NCBI RefSeq assembly: GCF_050436995.1
Contig: NC_134764.1
Location: 3,720,001 to 3,784,000 of the forward strand
DNA from: Anticarsia gemmatalis
Taxonomy: Eukaryota; Arthropoda; Insecta; Lepidoptera; Erebidae
Direction: 5' to 3'
DNA length: 64,000 nucleotides
Both the position numbers and the translations under genes were made by a program. Below the pieces are notes generated by a model, which did no database searches, was not told where the DNA came from, and worked only from the letters and a program-made list of their open reading frames with translations. Positions 24,770-36,800 of the stretch are shown in pieces. Numbering within the stretch: the first letter of the stretch is position 1; each line of letters starts with the position of its first letter.

Positions 24770-25457
24770 AAATTATTGATCGCGAATTTTGTAAGTGATA
24801 CAGTGTGCGCTCTCTAGTATTCGGAGCGTGTTACATACGATCGATTGTTGTTATTATCGTTAGCGATGTTCACGGGCTACCTCATTAGACTTGTTATGAA
24901 GAAATTATATGTGTTGATTGTATCATGTGAGTATGTAGTGGTCCGCAAAATTGTTAAAGAGAATCCGGAACGGTACACTGTTGTGGCAGCAGCACTAGAA
25001 CTCCATGTCCCATTCTAATTACTGAGACTGTCTGCCCTCCCGCGGTGTGAACATTCATGTTTATTGGCAACATGAGATTATTTAAATATATTGTTGGACA
25101 CTGGTAATACTAGCCTAATTTTTTAAAAAGATTTTTCGTTACGTCTTCCAAGTGAAAAGTACGGCCGTTAAGACAAATGGTTCGGGAGGGCATTTCCTAT
25201 TTTATTACACTATTAAGTTTATTGCACTCCATAATTAAATAATTATTTCTTAGCTACAGTCGAGTCGAGGAATAAGCGGAACGATCGCAGCGTGCGATAG
25301 TAAACTTATGTGTGTTCACACGATGTCCACCGATGATATAAGCTCACTATTGTATGTTGTGATTATACACAAAGTAAATTATTATACATCAACGCAAGTG
25401 TTGACGCACCAACGTGTTACTGATATTGTGAGTTGAACTGAAATATTAGAACAAACT

Positions 25458-27500
25458 TGTACATAATTGATATGTAACTTTTGTTTATACATTTAAATAT
25501 TATTTTAAAATACTGACTGACGCCGTATCTTTACGGAGATATCATGTTCTTTATTTCATTTCGAAATAATATATTGTAAACTTATCTCAAATATATACTT
25601 GATGTGCCTATGTATAATATTGTTCACAATATCAGGAACATATTGTTGCATACATGTAAGTGAAGATATAATGGTAACAAAGAGGTTATACGCAAGTCTG
25701 TCTGCATATGTCTGAGGTTATTTAAATGATGCATCGATGTGAGAATGAGACGCTTTTTTTCTATTAGAATTTTACTCACGGTATGACACTGTTCCGTTGC
25801 ATTATCTAGCCGCCACCGTAATTTAACTAACAATACAATAAATGCGCGGACACAAATGTCCACTGCACTCTAAAGTTGTGATCGCACTTTAACGTTAAAT
25901 TAACTCGTTTAAATCTTAAAAACTTAATTTTAGTCGCGTCTGAATATTCGATCTCTTAGACATAAGAAATTTGATGATCAATCTGTAGAATACTATTAGA
26001 CCGTCCATCGCGAGACCGCAGCACACGCGTACGTTAGTAGCGTACACGAACAACGGAACAGTGTCCAGTAGAGGGCATGATTACATTTAAAATCTAGTAT
26101 TCCTCATCCAATCTTGTATAAATATGTAGTTTATCATAAGTTTCCACAGTGGTTCTAACTGATTTTTCATCTTGATGCTCTAGTGAAACAAGATTGAAAA
26201 AAATCGCAATGGATTACCGCGAACACGTCGAGTTACGTTAAGGTAAACTTTGTAGTGAAACCAAGGAATGTTGATCCTCAAAGTGTACGCTTAAGATGTT
26301 TGACAAAAGGCATTAATTAGATGAAGTAGTCAGTGAGGAAACACCGAGCTCCGCGCCCCCCGCCGCCCCCACCTCACTATTGGACAGAGGAAATTATTAT
26401 TTACAACATTAGATAGTCAAAATTCTAATATTCATATCATTAGTTTTTACTTTAGGAACCATTTTCGCATGTAATTAATGTAAGTTGAATTTTTTGAAGA
26501 GCGGACTGACGGCATTTGTTTATTGGCCTAGTATTGAGTTTATTAAATGTTTAAATGGTTTTGTACGAAGACGTATATTATTATGATTATTTTAGAACAT
26601 TTTTAGATTTTAAACGATTGTAACACGCTTTACTAAATCATAAATAACAAAGTGCAGGTGCTGCGTAATGTTGTGTAGCGATCTGCCCGTTACGTTCTGT
26701 AAATATAAAGTATAATATATATGTATGTATGTGAATATTAGCGAGCACACGATTTGCCTTAACGGGCGGTGGGCGCGCGGGGCTCGGCGTATGTATATAA
26801 AGAACAATAATATATAATTAAAATATTATAAATAATTTGTTACTTTTGTAAGGTGCGAGTGCGGTTTTGTGTACATTGGAAGTGCGACGCGGCGGACCCC
26901 GTGCGGGGCCCGACTATGTGCTATTTTCTTTATTTAGTGTCCTAATACCCTATCGTATTGTGTACTAAGCTTACCAGTCAAATATGTATAGCAAATGTAT
27001 TATTTAATTTAAAATGGATTATAGTCATAAATACCCAAATTTAGTTAATACTATTTTTAAAGTATTTTTTATTATTTTTATTAATATTCTTTTCCTAAAG
27101 CATCACATAATGTGATCGTATTATTTGAGTTTGTTGGAGGTTTCTTAACGGTTTTAAAGTATTGAAGCCTAAGTGATTTAGGTGTAAAATTATATACAAA
27201 GTGTTTGACAAAAATTTAGCTGTTTTTAAGTGAATATCTTTACACAAGGCTATTTACTAGAATCATATAATTATAACAATTCGCTTCGATTTCCTAGGTA
27301 ATGCAAGAATGTAGTAAATGGCATTGTGAATAGATTTCACGTTATTCGTAGACTCCACAATCCCTCCCCCTCCTGAACTGACCAAATATATGACAATAAT
27401 CTCTAGACACAGCCTAACTTGTCACCCTGTCTCTGTACATAATAGTATACTGCGAGCGCGCGGACGTGGACTAACCATCTCGTACACTCTACTGTATATA
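25458..27500 (+). promoter_or_regulatory. Tao: four Pumilio-type UGUANAUA sites in the Tao 3'UTR
   Basis: TGTACATA (25458-25465), TGTAAATA (26698-26705), TGTATATA (26792-26799) and TGTATATA (27493-27500) match the consensus bound by Pumilio/PUF proteins. Two of the four are low-complexity TA-rich matches, so chance is a real alternative. Confidence 0.35.
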
Positions 27501-28352
27501 ACAATTAGAATTGATGTATACATTTTGCACAAACTGCAATATAAAATACTCACTATAAATACACATAGATAGCGTTTGGTAAAATGTCACAAATCATTTC
27601 AATATTTTGGCCATAGAGACGCGACGAGCGGTTGTTATTGCTGCCGCGTTATGAAACTGCTATTTCGGCGACTTTTCTTATTTATGACAGAGTAATGCTG
27701 GTATTATTCAAATTCGTTACGTCCACTACTAATTCCGCATGTGTCGTAGCAAAATCGAGAACCGAAGCACTATGGAATTGAATTGTAAGCTGTAACTTCG
27801 CTTGCGTGCAATAGATGGTCGGTACTTAACGTTAGGCGCGTAGTATTTTGCTCGCTGTCATAGTCCTCTGCCTAGACTGCTGCGTGTGTAACGTGGTGTT
27901 CGCACGCCGCGAGGGGCACGAGTATAGTGCGTAGGCGCGTCTTTTTCCTATTCCAACCTCCCACCACTTAGCTGTTCTAGAGTTAGATGTTATCAGTTAA
28001 ACTGTCACCTTTCAACGGTCACGATCTACAGAATAATTATGATGAGATAGGAGTACCAAACTCGTAGTTAGCGGTCACGTATTTTGTAAATTGTAACTAT
28101 ACAATTTTTATATTTTACCATTGTATAGTGTTTTATCACAGATAGGTAGTTAGCAATATTGTGACCGACTTGTGACAAGGTGCGCGCGGCCGCCGTTATT
28201 GATTATAGTTTGCGATTGTTTACGGCTCGCTCGGTGCACCGTTGTTTTCTTTTTATTTTTTGTTACATAATATTTAACAATGAATTTCTAGATTCTAACT
28301 ATTATCACTAATAATACTGTAATATAATCTGGTTCATGAAAAATCAAACCGA

Positions 28353-28358
28353 AATAAA
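28353..28358 (+). terminator. Tao: distal polyadenylation signal candidate of Tao
   Basis: AATAAA in GAAATAAATTAAATGG is followed by a T-rich stretch. It would end a roughly 4 kb 3'UTR, about 0.9 kb before the convergent NipSnap stop codon. Confidence 0.4.
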
Positions 28359-28380
28359 TTAAATGGAAAGAAAATCATCT

Positions 28381-29277
28381 TCTTGTATTATTTACTAACG
28401 AACCTGCCAAACACCGATTAAACATGCAAATAAAATACGCATTCAACTGTTTAAAAAATCTATTTTATAGTAACATAAAATATGTGAAACAAAAAATCAA
28501 GGATATACAACAACTATACCAAAAGTACTTTTTATCAAGATGATCATTTAGATTTACAACTATGTTTCTCTTAAAATACATTAATGTTATGATTTAGTTT
28601 ATAATAAATGCTATCAAAATAAAAGATTTAAAATCAATCTACGATACAGTGTCGCGATTTCATGATGAACTTAAGAACAATTTCATTACAACAAAGGGTT
28701 AAGCTTATAGCCTTTTTAAAATTTTATTGATAATAATATTTATGTAAAGACCACAGATACAAATTGTGCTAGATAGGCTGATAATAAATTCAGCATTTTT
28801 TTTTATATTAGACATACCTTTAAGACTTCAAAACCCAATGGTTACGACTTTGTTATCATGAAGACAGTCGTTCATGTTCTTCTTTTCATATAAACTAAAT
28901 TATTGATTACTGCTACATAGCATTGTTGTTAGATAGCACATTAACAACTATAATAATAAGACTTCCATCTACTAAAAGTATTTGGAAACTAATATGGCAG
29001 TACTCGCCACTTGCTTGGGTCATAATGCCACAATATTTTATGCCTTACATAATAGTTTGTGTCCTAAAGTATTACATTTAGATTTTCACCATTTACGAAG
29101 ATCATAAAAGCGAGTCGTTGTAAACATTTTATGAACATTGCACTTATTCTTATAAATATAATGAGCGTGTTGTATCAATCTCGTATTTCACGCTATAAAT
29201 TGGAGGCATCGTGAAGAATGATTAAGAAATTAATGATGTTCATAAAATTGTTGGCGTAAGCTCATGCATTTGTCTTT
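28381..29277 (-). other. Nipsnap: NipSnap 3' flank / probable 3'UTR
   Basis: The interval between the convergent Tao and NipSnap genes holds no open frame of note. A minus-strand AATAAA (TTTATT at 28723-28728) is a candidate NipSnap polyadenylation signal, implying a UTR of roughly 550 bases. Nothing else is seen. Confidence 0.4.
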
Positions 29278-31902
29278 TTACTGTGTAGGAGAGAATTCAG
29301 TCGGTTCGAGAATACGGCAGTGCATTTCACGAATGAGCGGCACCGTGTAAGCGACGCACTCGTCCCAGCCAGGATTGCGCCACGTGCTCTCACGCGTCTC
29401 TCGACGAGCTTGCAAGTTCTTGTAGCCTGTTAGTAAAAAAATATACATGATGCAATCGTTTTCAAACAGTAAAACAACATTTCAACGTCAAGTAATGTGT
29501 AACTTTAAGATAAAGAATCGCTGTAGTATTGTAACAATAGGTAAGAGATGTTTCATCAGATAAGTAAACCCACATTTTCGTGCCAAATACGAGTCGTTCG
29601 AAAGTTCTAGATATCGTTTGCTACTGATAAATGGTATCAAATTACAATAAACATCTATCTGGAGCATATAAAAAATGTGTACAATCAAAATATTAGTCGA
29701 TATCATTACAACTTGAGAGAGAATTTTGTAAGGATGTTACTAAAAACTCTAAAAAGACACAAAAACTTACACCAAATATGATGTACATTGTAGAGTCGTC
29801 CGATCTGTGAAAAGTATCCGGCAAATGCTTCATTCTGCGAGCGACGGTAGGTGAGGCCGCGGGCCCAGTTGTTTCCCCACTCTATCATAGTGCCGGGCTT
29901 GAGACTATAACAAATAGAAGTAACTTACATAGACTAAGACCAAGTGGAGGTACAAAGAGGGGTCGTGTGATGACAAGAATGTCAAATAATAAGTAAATTA
30001 CGTTGATCAACATGGAAATTTTCTTTGCCTTTTTTCAGATAGGTATTAGGAGTTACCTCTATACAAGAGTAACCCCCAGTTTCTGAGTACATTAAGCTGT
30101 AGTCTATAGTATCTATTCAATAGCGTTTTTTTATAAGAGATTGAACCCTATTGAATAGAAATAATAAGAATACCGCTTAACGTACCTCAGAAATCGGGTG
30201 TTAATAAACTAGTATTAGAAGTTACCTGTAAGATCTAATCTCATAAATGTTGTTAGGTTCGCGCGGCTCGCCATTGGGCCAGAAGCTGAATGCAAGCAAA
30301 TACTGCAAGTGTCGAGATCTTACAAGCTGCCCACGTTCTTTCTCCAAAGCTCGGTAATCCTGAAAAATAGATATTAAAATGTATAGCAACAATTCAGGAA
30401 TAATACTTTATATCCAGAGAAGGAAAACATTCCCTAAATCACCTAAAATTCATTCTTCTCTGGACGCCTATACGTTTCTTCAACAAGATGCATGGAATTA
30501 GAAAAGTTGAGTGGAACATAATAATGATTATTCAAATAGAAAATTTATTGTAAAAATAACATGCCTTATCTTGTTAAAACTAGTTCTAAATGTATATTAA
30601 AATAGTTACAAATAAATGCTGTCTCACTACAGGAACCTACTTTCTCAGTCACTTTTGAAGTAAAATAAAATATTAACATGGGTTGTAAAATTGTGACAAC
30701 TGGGAATCCAACCAGCATACATAAATTAGGCTTTAGTTCAAGGTTTGCGGTTGTCCTAAGCCTTATACTTTATTCATTATATTACTTTCTGTAGAATTGT
30801 CAATTTCTTACAGGGTTCTCTTTGAAGAGTATTTTAGCTTTGTCAATTTTCTCAAAGCCTCCGACATATCGCCACAAGTGCAGGGCCTGGTCCATGTCCC
30901 CCACAGACACAGTCCATGATCCCACCAGCTCACAGCCAAGATCTGCTTTTTGGGAATGCACAAACTCCACTGATGTTTTGCTAAAACAGATAGTTGAAAC
31001 TGTTTAGTACTGCAATAATTACTTTTCAGTAGTCACATTTTGCAGTGACTACAGATCACTTGCAGCAGACTGTATTAAGTAGATAAGGAGTAGTGCTTTG
31101 CTCGGTAGCATGATATGAGCTAGAACATTATATATCATTACTTTCTTTGCTCCAATAGGCTAAATATGGTCTTGCCAAAATTTGGAACTAAGATGACATA
31201 TGACTATTACATATACTTTCTTATAGTAGACATCAAAAGCAATCCTATAAGATTCAGATAGGTGTTGAACTTCAGGAGGTAATTTAAAGAGTGCAGTGTT
31301 TTTTACTACTGCATTGTACAATTATGATTTGTTTGTTTGATATCTAGTAAATAAATAGGTAATAATTATACATTGATCATGCTTAGTTTGGAACAGTGGC
31401 TACTAATGATACTATTGATCTAGAGGGTCAAGGTTTCACATAGATAACGTCAATGTACTGTAATGATTTGTTAGTGTTACTGTATATTGTTATGTTACGT
31501 TCTATTTACAGCTGTTGCATAATAGCCACTGTTTGCTCACTGCCAACCGGCATATTACTTATGTAAGAATATTTATGTAAGCACGTACTAGTTTTGTAGG
31601 TATTTATCCATAGAATCGGGCCTTATGTTATGTGTATGAAGTGCATATATTATCTCCTTGTCGCTAAGCATACGACTGTGGGACTCTTTCGTCGGCTCGA
31701 TTCGCCGCACCAATAACTTCGAAAACCATCCATCGTCGGCGTTCAAACGTGCACTTGTAGAAATCAACCTACAAAAATAACTTTGATATACACACGACAG
31801 TTCCAAATATAAAACCGGACACTTTACAAAATATCTGAAGAAATACCTCGCATTCTTGGATAACGATGAACTTAAGACTAACACTTTATTAAGAGAATTC
31901 AT
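29278..31902 (-). CDS. Nipsnap: NipSnap homologue, mitochondrial
   Basis: NIPSNAP proteins are mitochondrial and have been linked to mitophagy signalling. Minus-strand exons are 31847-31902, 31589-31768, 30812-30980, 30226-30359, 29771-29904 and 29278-29426. All are in phase, giving 273 residues. The N-terminus MNSLNKVLVLSSSLSKNA followed by RLISTSARLNADDG looks like a mitochondrial presequence. Then come the near-invariant WFSKLLVRRIEPTKESHSRM, LHTHNIRPDS, ELVGSWTVSVGDMDQALHLW, the MIEWGNNWARGL core and the end TVPLIREMHCRI. The first intron (31769-31846) is only 78 bp, in frame and stop-free; retaining it would insert 26 residues and give 299. The spliced form is preferred because it yields a continuous presequence and the usual family length. 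The gene is head to head with Rabankyrin-5. Confidence 0.93.
30065..30210. mobile_element. palindromic MITE, copy A, in a NipSnap intron
   Basis: AACCCCCAGTTTCTGAGTAC ... ATCTATTCAATAG is mirrored by CTATTGAATAGAAATAATAA ... GTACCTCAGAAATCGGGTGTT. The two halves make an imperfect foldback. A relative with the same CCCGGTTTCTGAGT and AATAGCGTTT blocks lies at 36688-36800, which supports a dispersed family. Confidence 0.6.
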
Positions 31903-32595
31903 AATTGTCGTTAGAACAAAACACGCTAATAAACGATTCTAAACTACAAATAAAAGGTTGATAAAAAGTAACTTGTTATCAATAATTGACAAAATCACTT
32001 GAAGGTTATCTTGAAAATAGATTTTACGTACGTAGCGTCATCTGTTAGGATTGACCGAAACTATTCTTCAATGAAAAGTGCTTTCTTTGGCAAACTCTCA
32101 TTCACTGTCAGTTTATATGTGCATCTTCTTTTGTTTAGCATGATTTGTATAAATCTGTCTCGTTCACATGCTTCAAATTTGAACTAACATATTTACCTGA
32201 ACTGTATTATTTTCTGTCAAAACATTAACAGTAACTCTTTACACGCATACTATTTTAATAACATCGAAAAATTTAGAACTATAAACATACAATACGCAGA
32301 TACTTAGTACAAACTAATTTGCATACGCAACAAGTTTTTTCTTACTATATTTCTTATTGCAAATTGATCAGTTCTCATTTATTTTTTTCCGGATAATTGC
32401 TATAAAATAAATTTGCTTACTCATAGGAGTTTCTGCAAGGTGTAAAGAAATGTAATGTTTATTGACTGATGGCCGACAATTTGCTGACAATAGATAAATT
32501 GTCATTTTATAATTTACGAATAAATATTTTTTTTATTCGGACTAGATAATTCAAGGCTTTTTTTTGATTCTGCATCACAACTAAACAACCTTGTC
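31903..32595. promoter_or_regulatory. head-to-head NipSnap / Rabankyrin-5 promoter interval
   Basis: Only 693 bp separate the NipSnap ATG (minus) from the Rabankyrin-5 ATG (plus). Both promoters and 5'UTRs must fit here unless extra upstream exons exist. The interval is AT-rich. No TATA box can be assigned to either gene with confidence. Confidence 0.55.
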
Positions 32596-35281
32596 ATGGG
32601 TGAGTAGTTACTGATAAAATAAAAGTTTTTTGTCTGTAAAACTTGTTTGTAATAGTGGGCGGTGTTGTCGGTGCCAGTCTTGTGACTATGTCGATTTGTT
32701 TAGCTTCAAGCGAGGTGACGAAGCTTCAGCAGCACCTGGCACTGCTGAAGGATGAGTATGGAAAGCTGCAGAGTCACTGTGCCGAGTTGGAGCGCAAATA
32801 TACGCTGGCAGCAGCATCCGCCGGCGATCTCAGCGAGACCAGTTTTGTGGCCCGACTTCTCATGACTGTCGCCACTCTCTATGGCCGGGAAACGTATTCC
32901 GACATCTCTATCAAGCTGCAGAGTAAATCCATGCCGGGACACAAGTTCGTGTTGAACGCTCGTTCCGATGATTGGAATGAGGAGGCACTCAAGAATCTTG
33001 ATGAATTAGGTAATTACTTATCTATCCTACTAGCAGTCACAATTACTATTTTGATAATTATTGCTTGATTACCAAAAAACGATTCTCCTAATCTTCTTCA
33101 GAAGTAGTAGCATTATTATATTATTATATTATAAGCCTGTTCAATTGTAATTATTTTAATATTTGCTGTCATACTTATACCCAAATACTTCGACATTACA
33201 GATTGGACCAACCTACCAGATGAGATAGGAGCTGCTCTCTTGAAATGGTTGTATACAGATGTGGTTGATCTATCTCGGGGAGACAGCTTTGCTCTTCAGC
33301 TCATGAAGTCTGCCGCTGGCTTTAAGTTACATGGACTGGTTGGCAAGTGTGAACAAGCACTTATTGCATCAGTAGGAGTCAGGTAAGATTGTAATTAGAA
33401 ACTAAACATAAATAAATGATAATTTTTCTTTTGTACTGTACCCTACAAGAAGTTTCAAATCAACCTTTTTCTATCAATTAATTAATTATATACTCACTCA
33501 TGAAATGTTTTGAAAAATCTAATACTGAATTAAATAATACAGGAAAATGTAATAAATTGACTTAAAAAAAACTGCCTTGTAGTAATTGTTTTATCACTTA
33601 AATATTTCAGGTCTTGTGTGAAGTTCTATTCGGCTGCAGATGAGATTGGTGCCTCTGCCCTGAAAGAGCATTGTTCTGGACTTATATCTGCTCATTGGGA
33701 GGATCTGACAGGTAACCCTTGGTTCTTAGCAATTACTAGTAGAAAAAAGGGAAAGATGCTTTCTTTCCCCCCTTGCTACATACCCCATGTGTCTTTCTTA
33801 TTTAGGAAAATTAGAAAAAATTAAAGGTTTATATTGTTATGTTTTAAAGTAGGTAAGAAAGATTGATAAAATAGGTTACATAAATTGATTCATTTTAAAA
33901 AGTAGGATATTTAATAAAAAATATTGAGGGAGTATAAAGACTCCAATAAAATCTAGGCCAACATAATGGCACTAAAAGGCGTAACCTATCCTTCATTCCG
34001 AAAAGAAACCCTTGCCCAAGAGTGAGACAGTAATGGCTGTGTTAATTTTTTTTTCTTTTTTTTTCTTTTTAAAAAGACAACTCCCGCACTAAGAATTGCT
34101 CTTGGGTCGCGGGGACTTTTACAAACATACAAACAACGGACACAAAGCACAACCAGACCCGAAACAATTATTGCTCCGTGTGGGAATCGAACCCACGACC
34201 TCCCGATGCAGTGGTATCGGCGTGGTGACCTAAACCACTGAGGCAGTCAAATTAAATGGGTTAAAAAAGGTTTTTTTATAAACCAATGCATTTTTTTCTT
34301 ATAGTGTTTGTATATTTGAATGTGGTTAGTCATACAGTTAACTGGTACTTTGATAAAAACTCTGGTACTATTATGTGCATAGTGTATCTTGAAGCGAAAC
34401 CAATTATAGTAATTTGCATTATGTTTGAAGTGGAACTAATGAATATTTGCACAGCTTTGTTCATGTTTGACGTTGGTTTGTATGTTAGATAACATTAACT
34501 GAATTGGCGGCGCAACAGCAGTTAGTAAGACTACGACGCATAGATAAGGGTTCAATGCAATTGTATTTTGGTAAAAAAAAACAAACCAAAAAATTACACC
34601 ATATGAAATTAAGTTGCTGCACCTGCTTTGCCTTAGAAACCATTTATAAGCCATCAGCAGCCTGTAGCCTACATTTGATCTCTCACTGGTTTAACAATTG
34701 GCTAGTTTGAAATAAACAAGCTATCTTACCCTAATGGTTATTTGCTTTACACAACATTTTCATTTGCCTACATTTAGAGTAAGGAAGAGTAAAACAAACT
34801 AAGTTATTAGGTATAATGAAATTATTTTCAGCCTCGAAAGCCCCGTTACGCGTTATCGAAGTAGGTAGGTACTTACACTCTAGTCAACGCAGTCAAACAT
34901 ACGCATTTTTTTATTTAAACTTTTAGCCTTTATTTAAACAAAGAGCCGACGAGTTTCATGATTAAAAAACGTATGCAATGATGGAATAACAAATCTCTTT
35001 TATAATTGACAAACTTATGTACCTATGTAGATTTCGACATTTTATAGAAATTTTAGTCAACTAAAAAGAGTCCTGACTTGTTTCTTTTCAGTAATAATAC
35101 TTATGAACTTCTGTTTAAACTACCTAATTTGTTTTATCATCCAGGCGAGGACTTCGCGCACATGTCATCAGCTCTGCTATACCGTATGTTGAAGAGCAAG
35201 TCAGCGCAGCCGTTGCACGGCGCCGTCAGACTGCTGCGAGAAGACGTGGTCTTTCTATGCCTCGTCGAGAACCACGCTAAT
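32596..35281 (+). CDS. ANKFY1: Rabankyrin-5 (ankyrin repeat and FYVE protein 1), 5' part only
   Basis: Rabankyrin-5 is a Rab5/PI3P effector on endosomes and macropinosomes. Exons are 32596-32599 (just ATGG before GTGAGT), 32704-33009, 33202-33382, 33611-33711 and 35145-35281. All are in phase and encode 243 residues. The start MASSEVTKLQQHLALLKDEY is the conserved N-terminal coiled coil. A BTB/POZ domain follows (SFVARLLMTV, YSDISIKL, GHKFVLNARSDDW, ALLKWLYTDVVDLSRGDSF). A BACK-like region comes next (CVKFYSAADEI, HCSGLISAHWEDLTGEDFAH, LLYRMLKSKS, EDVVFLCLVENHAN). The last exon ends in a good donor (AAT|GTGAGT). The ~20 ankyrin repeats and C-terminal FYVE domain of the family (about 1100-1200 residues in all) are not found downstream in this window. 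Confidence 0.9.
34046..34250 (-). mobile_element. tRNA-derived SINE, copy 1
   Basis: On the minus strand it starts TTGACTGCCTCAGTGGTTTA (A-box like), contains the B-box GTGGGTTCGATTCCCAC, then GGTTGTGCTTTGTGTCCGTT and TGTTTGTAAAAGTCC, and ends in an A-rich tail. This is a Pol III SINE head plus unique body. It is a transposon copy, not a functional tRNA. It lies in Rabankyrin-5 intron 4. Related copies are at 36371-36560 and 58770-58996. Confidence 0.85.
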
Positions 35282-35406
35282 GTGAGTACTTGCATGACTG
35301 CTTTAATATTTGTCAGTGCTAAGCTAGTCAACAACCGTTTCTGAAGTGTTTCTCCACACTGTTACTGCCGCGATTATAAGTAGCTCCGTGTTAGAGGAAC
35401 TGAGGA

Positions 35407-35587
35407 TTAGGTGCAACGCAGACGACAGCCTATCCTTGATGCACTTTTTAGTCTGTGAAAATAGAATGTAGTAACGCGCCGGACTTTTTGCGCGTTGTGT
35501 GCGTTACTGCATATTTAATGGCATAAGTTCTATTTTCACAGACTAAAAAGTGCGTCACGGATAGTCTGTCGTCTGCGCTGCACCTAA
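35407..35587. mobile_element. MITE with ~60-bp inverted repeats
   Basis: The left arm (35407-35466, TTAGGTGCAACGCAGACGAC ...) is matched by the inverted right arm (35528-35587, ... GTCGTCTGCGCTGCACCTAA). The common block TTTTTAGTCTGTGAAAATAG appears in inverted form with no mismatch. The centre is GC-richer (CGCGCCGG, GCGCGTTG). It lies 126 bp after the last Rabankyrin-5 exon found. Confidence 0.8.
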
Positions 35588-36370
35588 ACAAAAAGCAATA
35601 TCACTTAATCAAAAATTGACGATATTTTATTTGATAAGACAAAATGTCTCAGGTCTGTGACCTCATCGGGCTACGATCCTAGGCATTTTACCGTTGAAGC
35701 AATTTCTAGTTACGGCACTAAACTGCGAAGTTGGATTCACAAGGTATAAATGTTTGTGCCATCCATAATTTTGTATATTTGTAGAACAATCTTCTTCGAA
35801 TGAAAATGATTTGAAATCTTCCTATCAAACACAATTTTTTAACACATTTTTTTTTATAACGATGACTACAGTCCGTAGCAGATGTAAAAGGACTATGAAT
35901 ATGATTGACCGGGGTCAAATGTCAGTGGTCCGTTTATTAAAATTGACAAGTTCCTCGGATTTAAACTTTGCGTTTTTCTATGCTCGGTCGCGTCTCTAAC
36001 TTCCATTACAAACATTGGTAATTATCAAAAGTATAACTTAAAAATATTTTAAAATATTTTATTTGAGCATAATGAGTACAATGACATAATAATAATATAA
36101 CAAAAAAATGTGGGGCGATATTTTTTGTTCTGTATTTATGAAAATAAATAATATACCGGTATTATATAACATACTACTATGTTTACATCGTTGTAATGTC
36201 ATATGAATGCGAGATGCCTCTAACTATACGCTAATAGGTAGTGCCAATAGGTAAAGGTTGAATCTATTATGATATTAACTCGGTAACGGATTTTTATTTC
36301 ATAGCTGTTCATTTGTCTTAAGTATTTGGCTACCTTTTTGAATATACTTTAAGAAGTGAATCAACATGTG

Positions 36371-36560
36371 TTCTTCGTCGACCGTCGCACAAAGGATAAG
36401 GTGGTCAAGAGGTTGTGGGCTCGATTCCAACACGAAACAAATATTTGTGTGATTTGCAAATAGTTGTTTTGGGACTAGTTGTACTGTGGGTCCGTTGCAT
36501 GTATGTTTGTAAAAGTCCTCACGATAAAGGAGCAATTGTCCTGATAGCTCATTAAATACA
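36371..36560 (+). mobile_element. tRNA-derived SINE, degraded copy 2
   Basis: It carries a degenerate B-box (TTGTGGGCTCGATTCCAACA), GTTTTGGGACTAGTTGTACT, CCGTTGCATGTATGTTTGTA and AAAAGTCCTCACGA, in the same order as the minus-strand copies at 34046 and 58770. The A-box part is weak and there is no clean poly-A tail, so this is an older insertion. Confidence 0.65.
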
Positions 36561-36687
36561 TTCAAATAGTATTTGCCGAGTTAATATAAACGTTATACAT
36601 AAAATATAACTACAGCTTATAATTAAATATACCAATTAAGTAGTAATCTGAGTAAACCGGATAACTATAGGTATGATACCTATCTGA

Positions 36688-36800
36688 TTTATCCCCGGTT
36701 TCTGAGTTATTTAATAGCGTTTTTCATAGGAGTTTAAACGCTATTGAAAGATAAACTACCGATAAATGTACTTCAAAAGCTGGGGATAAATAAAGTTGAC
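36688..36800. mobile_element. palindromic MITE, copy B
   Basis: TTTATCCCCGGTTTCTGAGT and TTTAATAGCGTTT are mirrored by AAACGCTATTGAAAG and GCTGGGGATAAATAAAG. It shares its blocks with the foldback at 30065-30210, indicating the same non-autonomous family. Confidence 0.55.

Larger units (their letters stand above)
24406..28380 (+). other. Tao: probable long 3'UTR of Tao
   Basis: After the Tao stop codon no further coding exon is seen for 4.8 kb. A first AATAAA is at 24764-24769 and a later one at 28353-28358 is followed by T-rich sequence, so short and long 3'UTR forms are both possible. The interval is notably free of recognisable transposons, unlike the introns, which fits a transcribed and constrained UTR. 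Four TGTANATA Pumilio-type sites were found by eye: 25458, 26698, 26792 and 27493. Confidence 0.5.

Noticed and set aside
26610..26807. 65-codon minus-strand open frame
   Set aside because: It lies in the presumed Tao 3'UTR on the antisense strand, is of chance length and has no features.
32643..33068. Alternative Rabankyrin-5 start upstream in the open frame (MFVIVGG...)
   Set aside because: That extension is intron sequence. The tiny ATGG exon at 32596 plus the acceptor at 32703 gives the conserved MASSEVTKL start.
34180..34245. tRNA-like A and B boxes
   Set aside because: The A and B boxes belong to a SINE with body and poly-A tail and no cloverleaf was found; related SINE copies are at 36371 and 58770.
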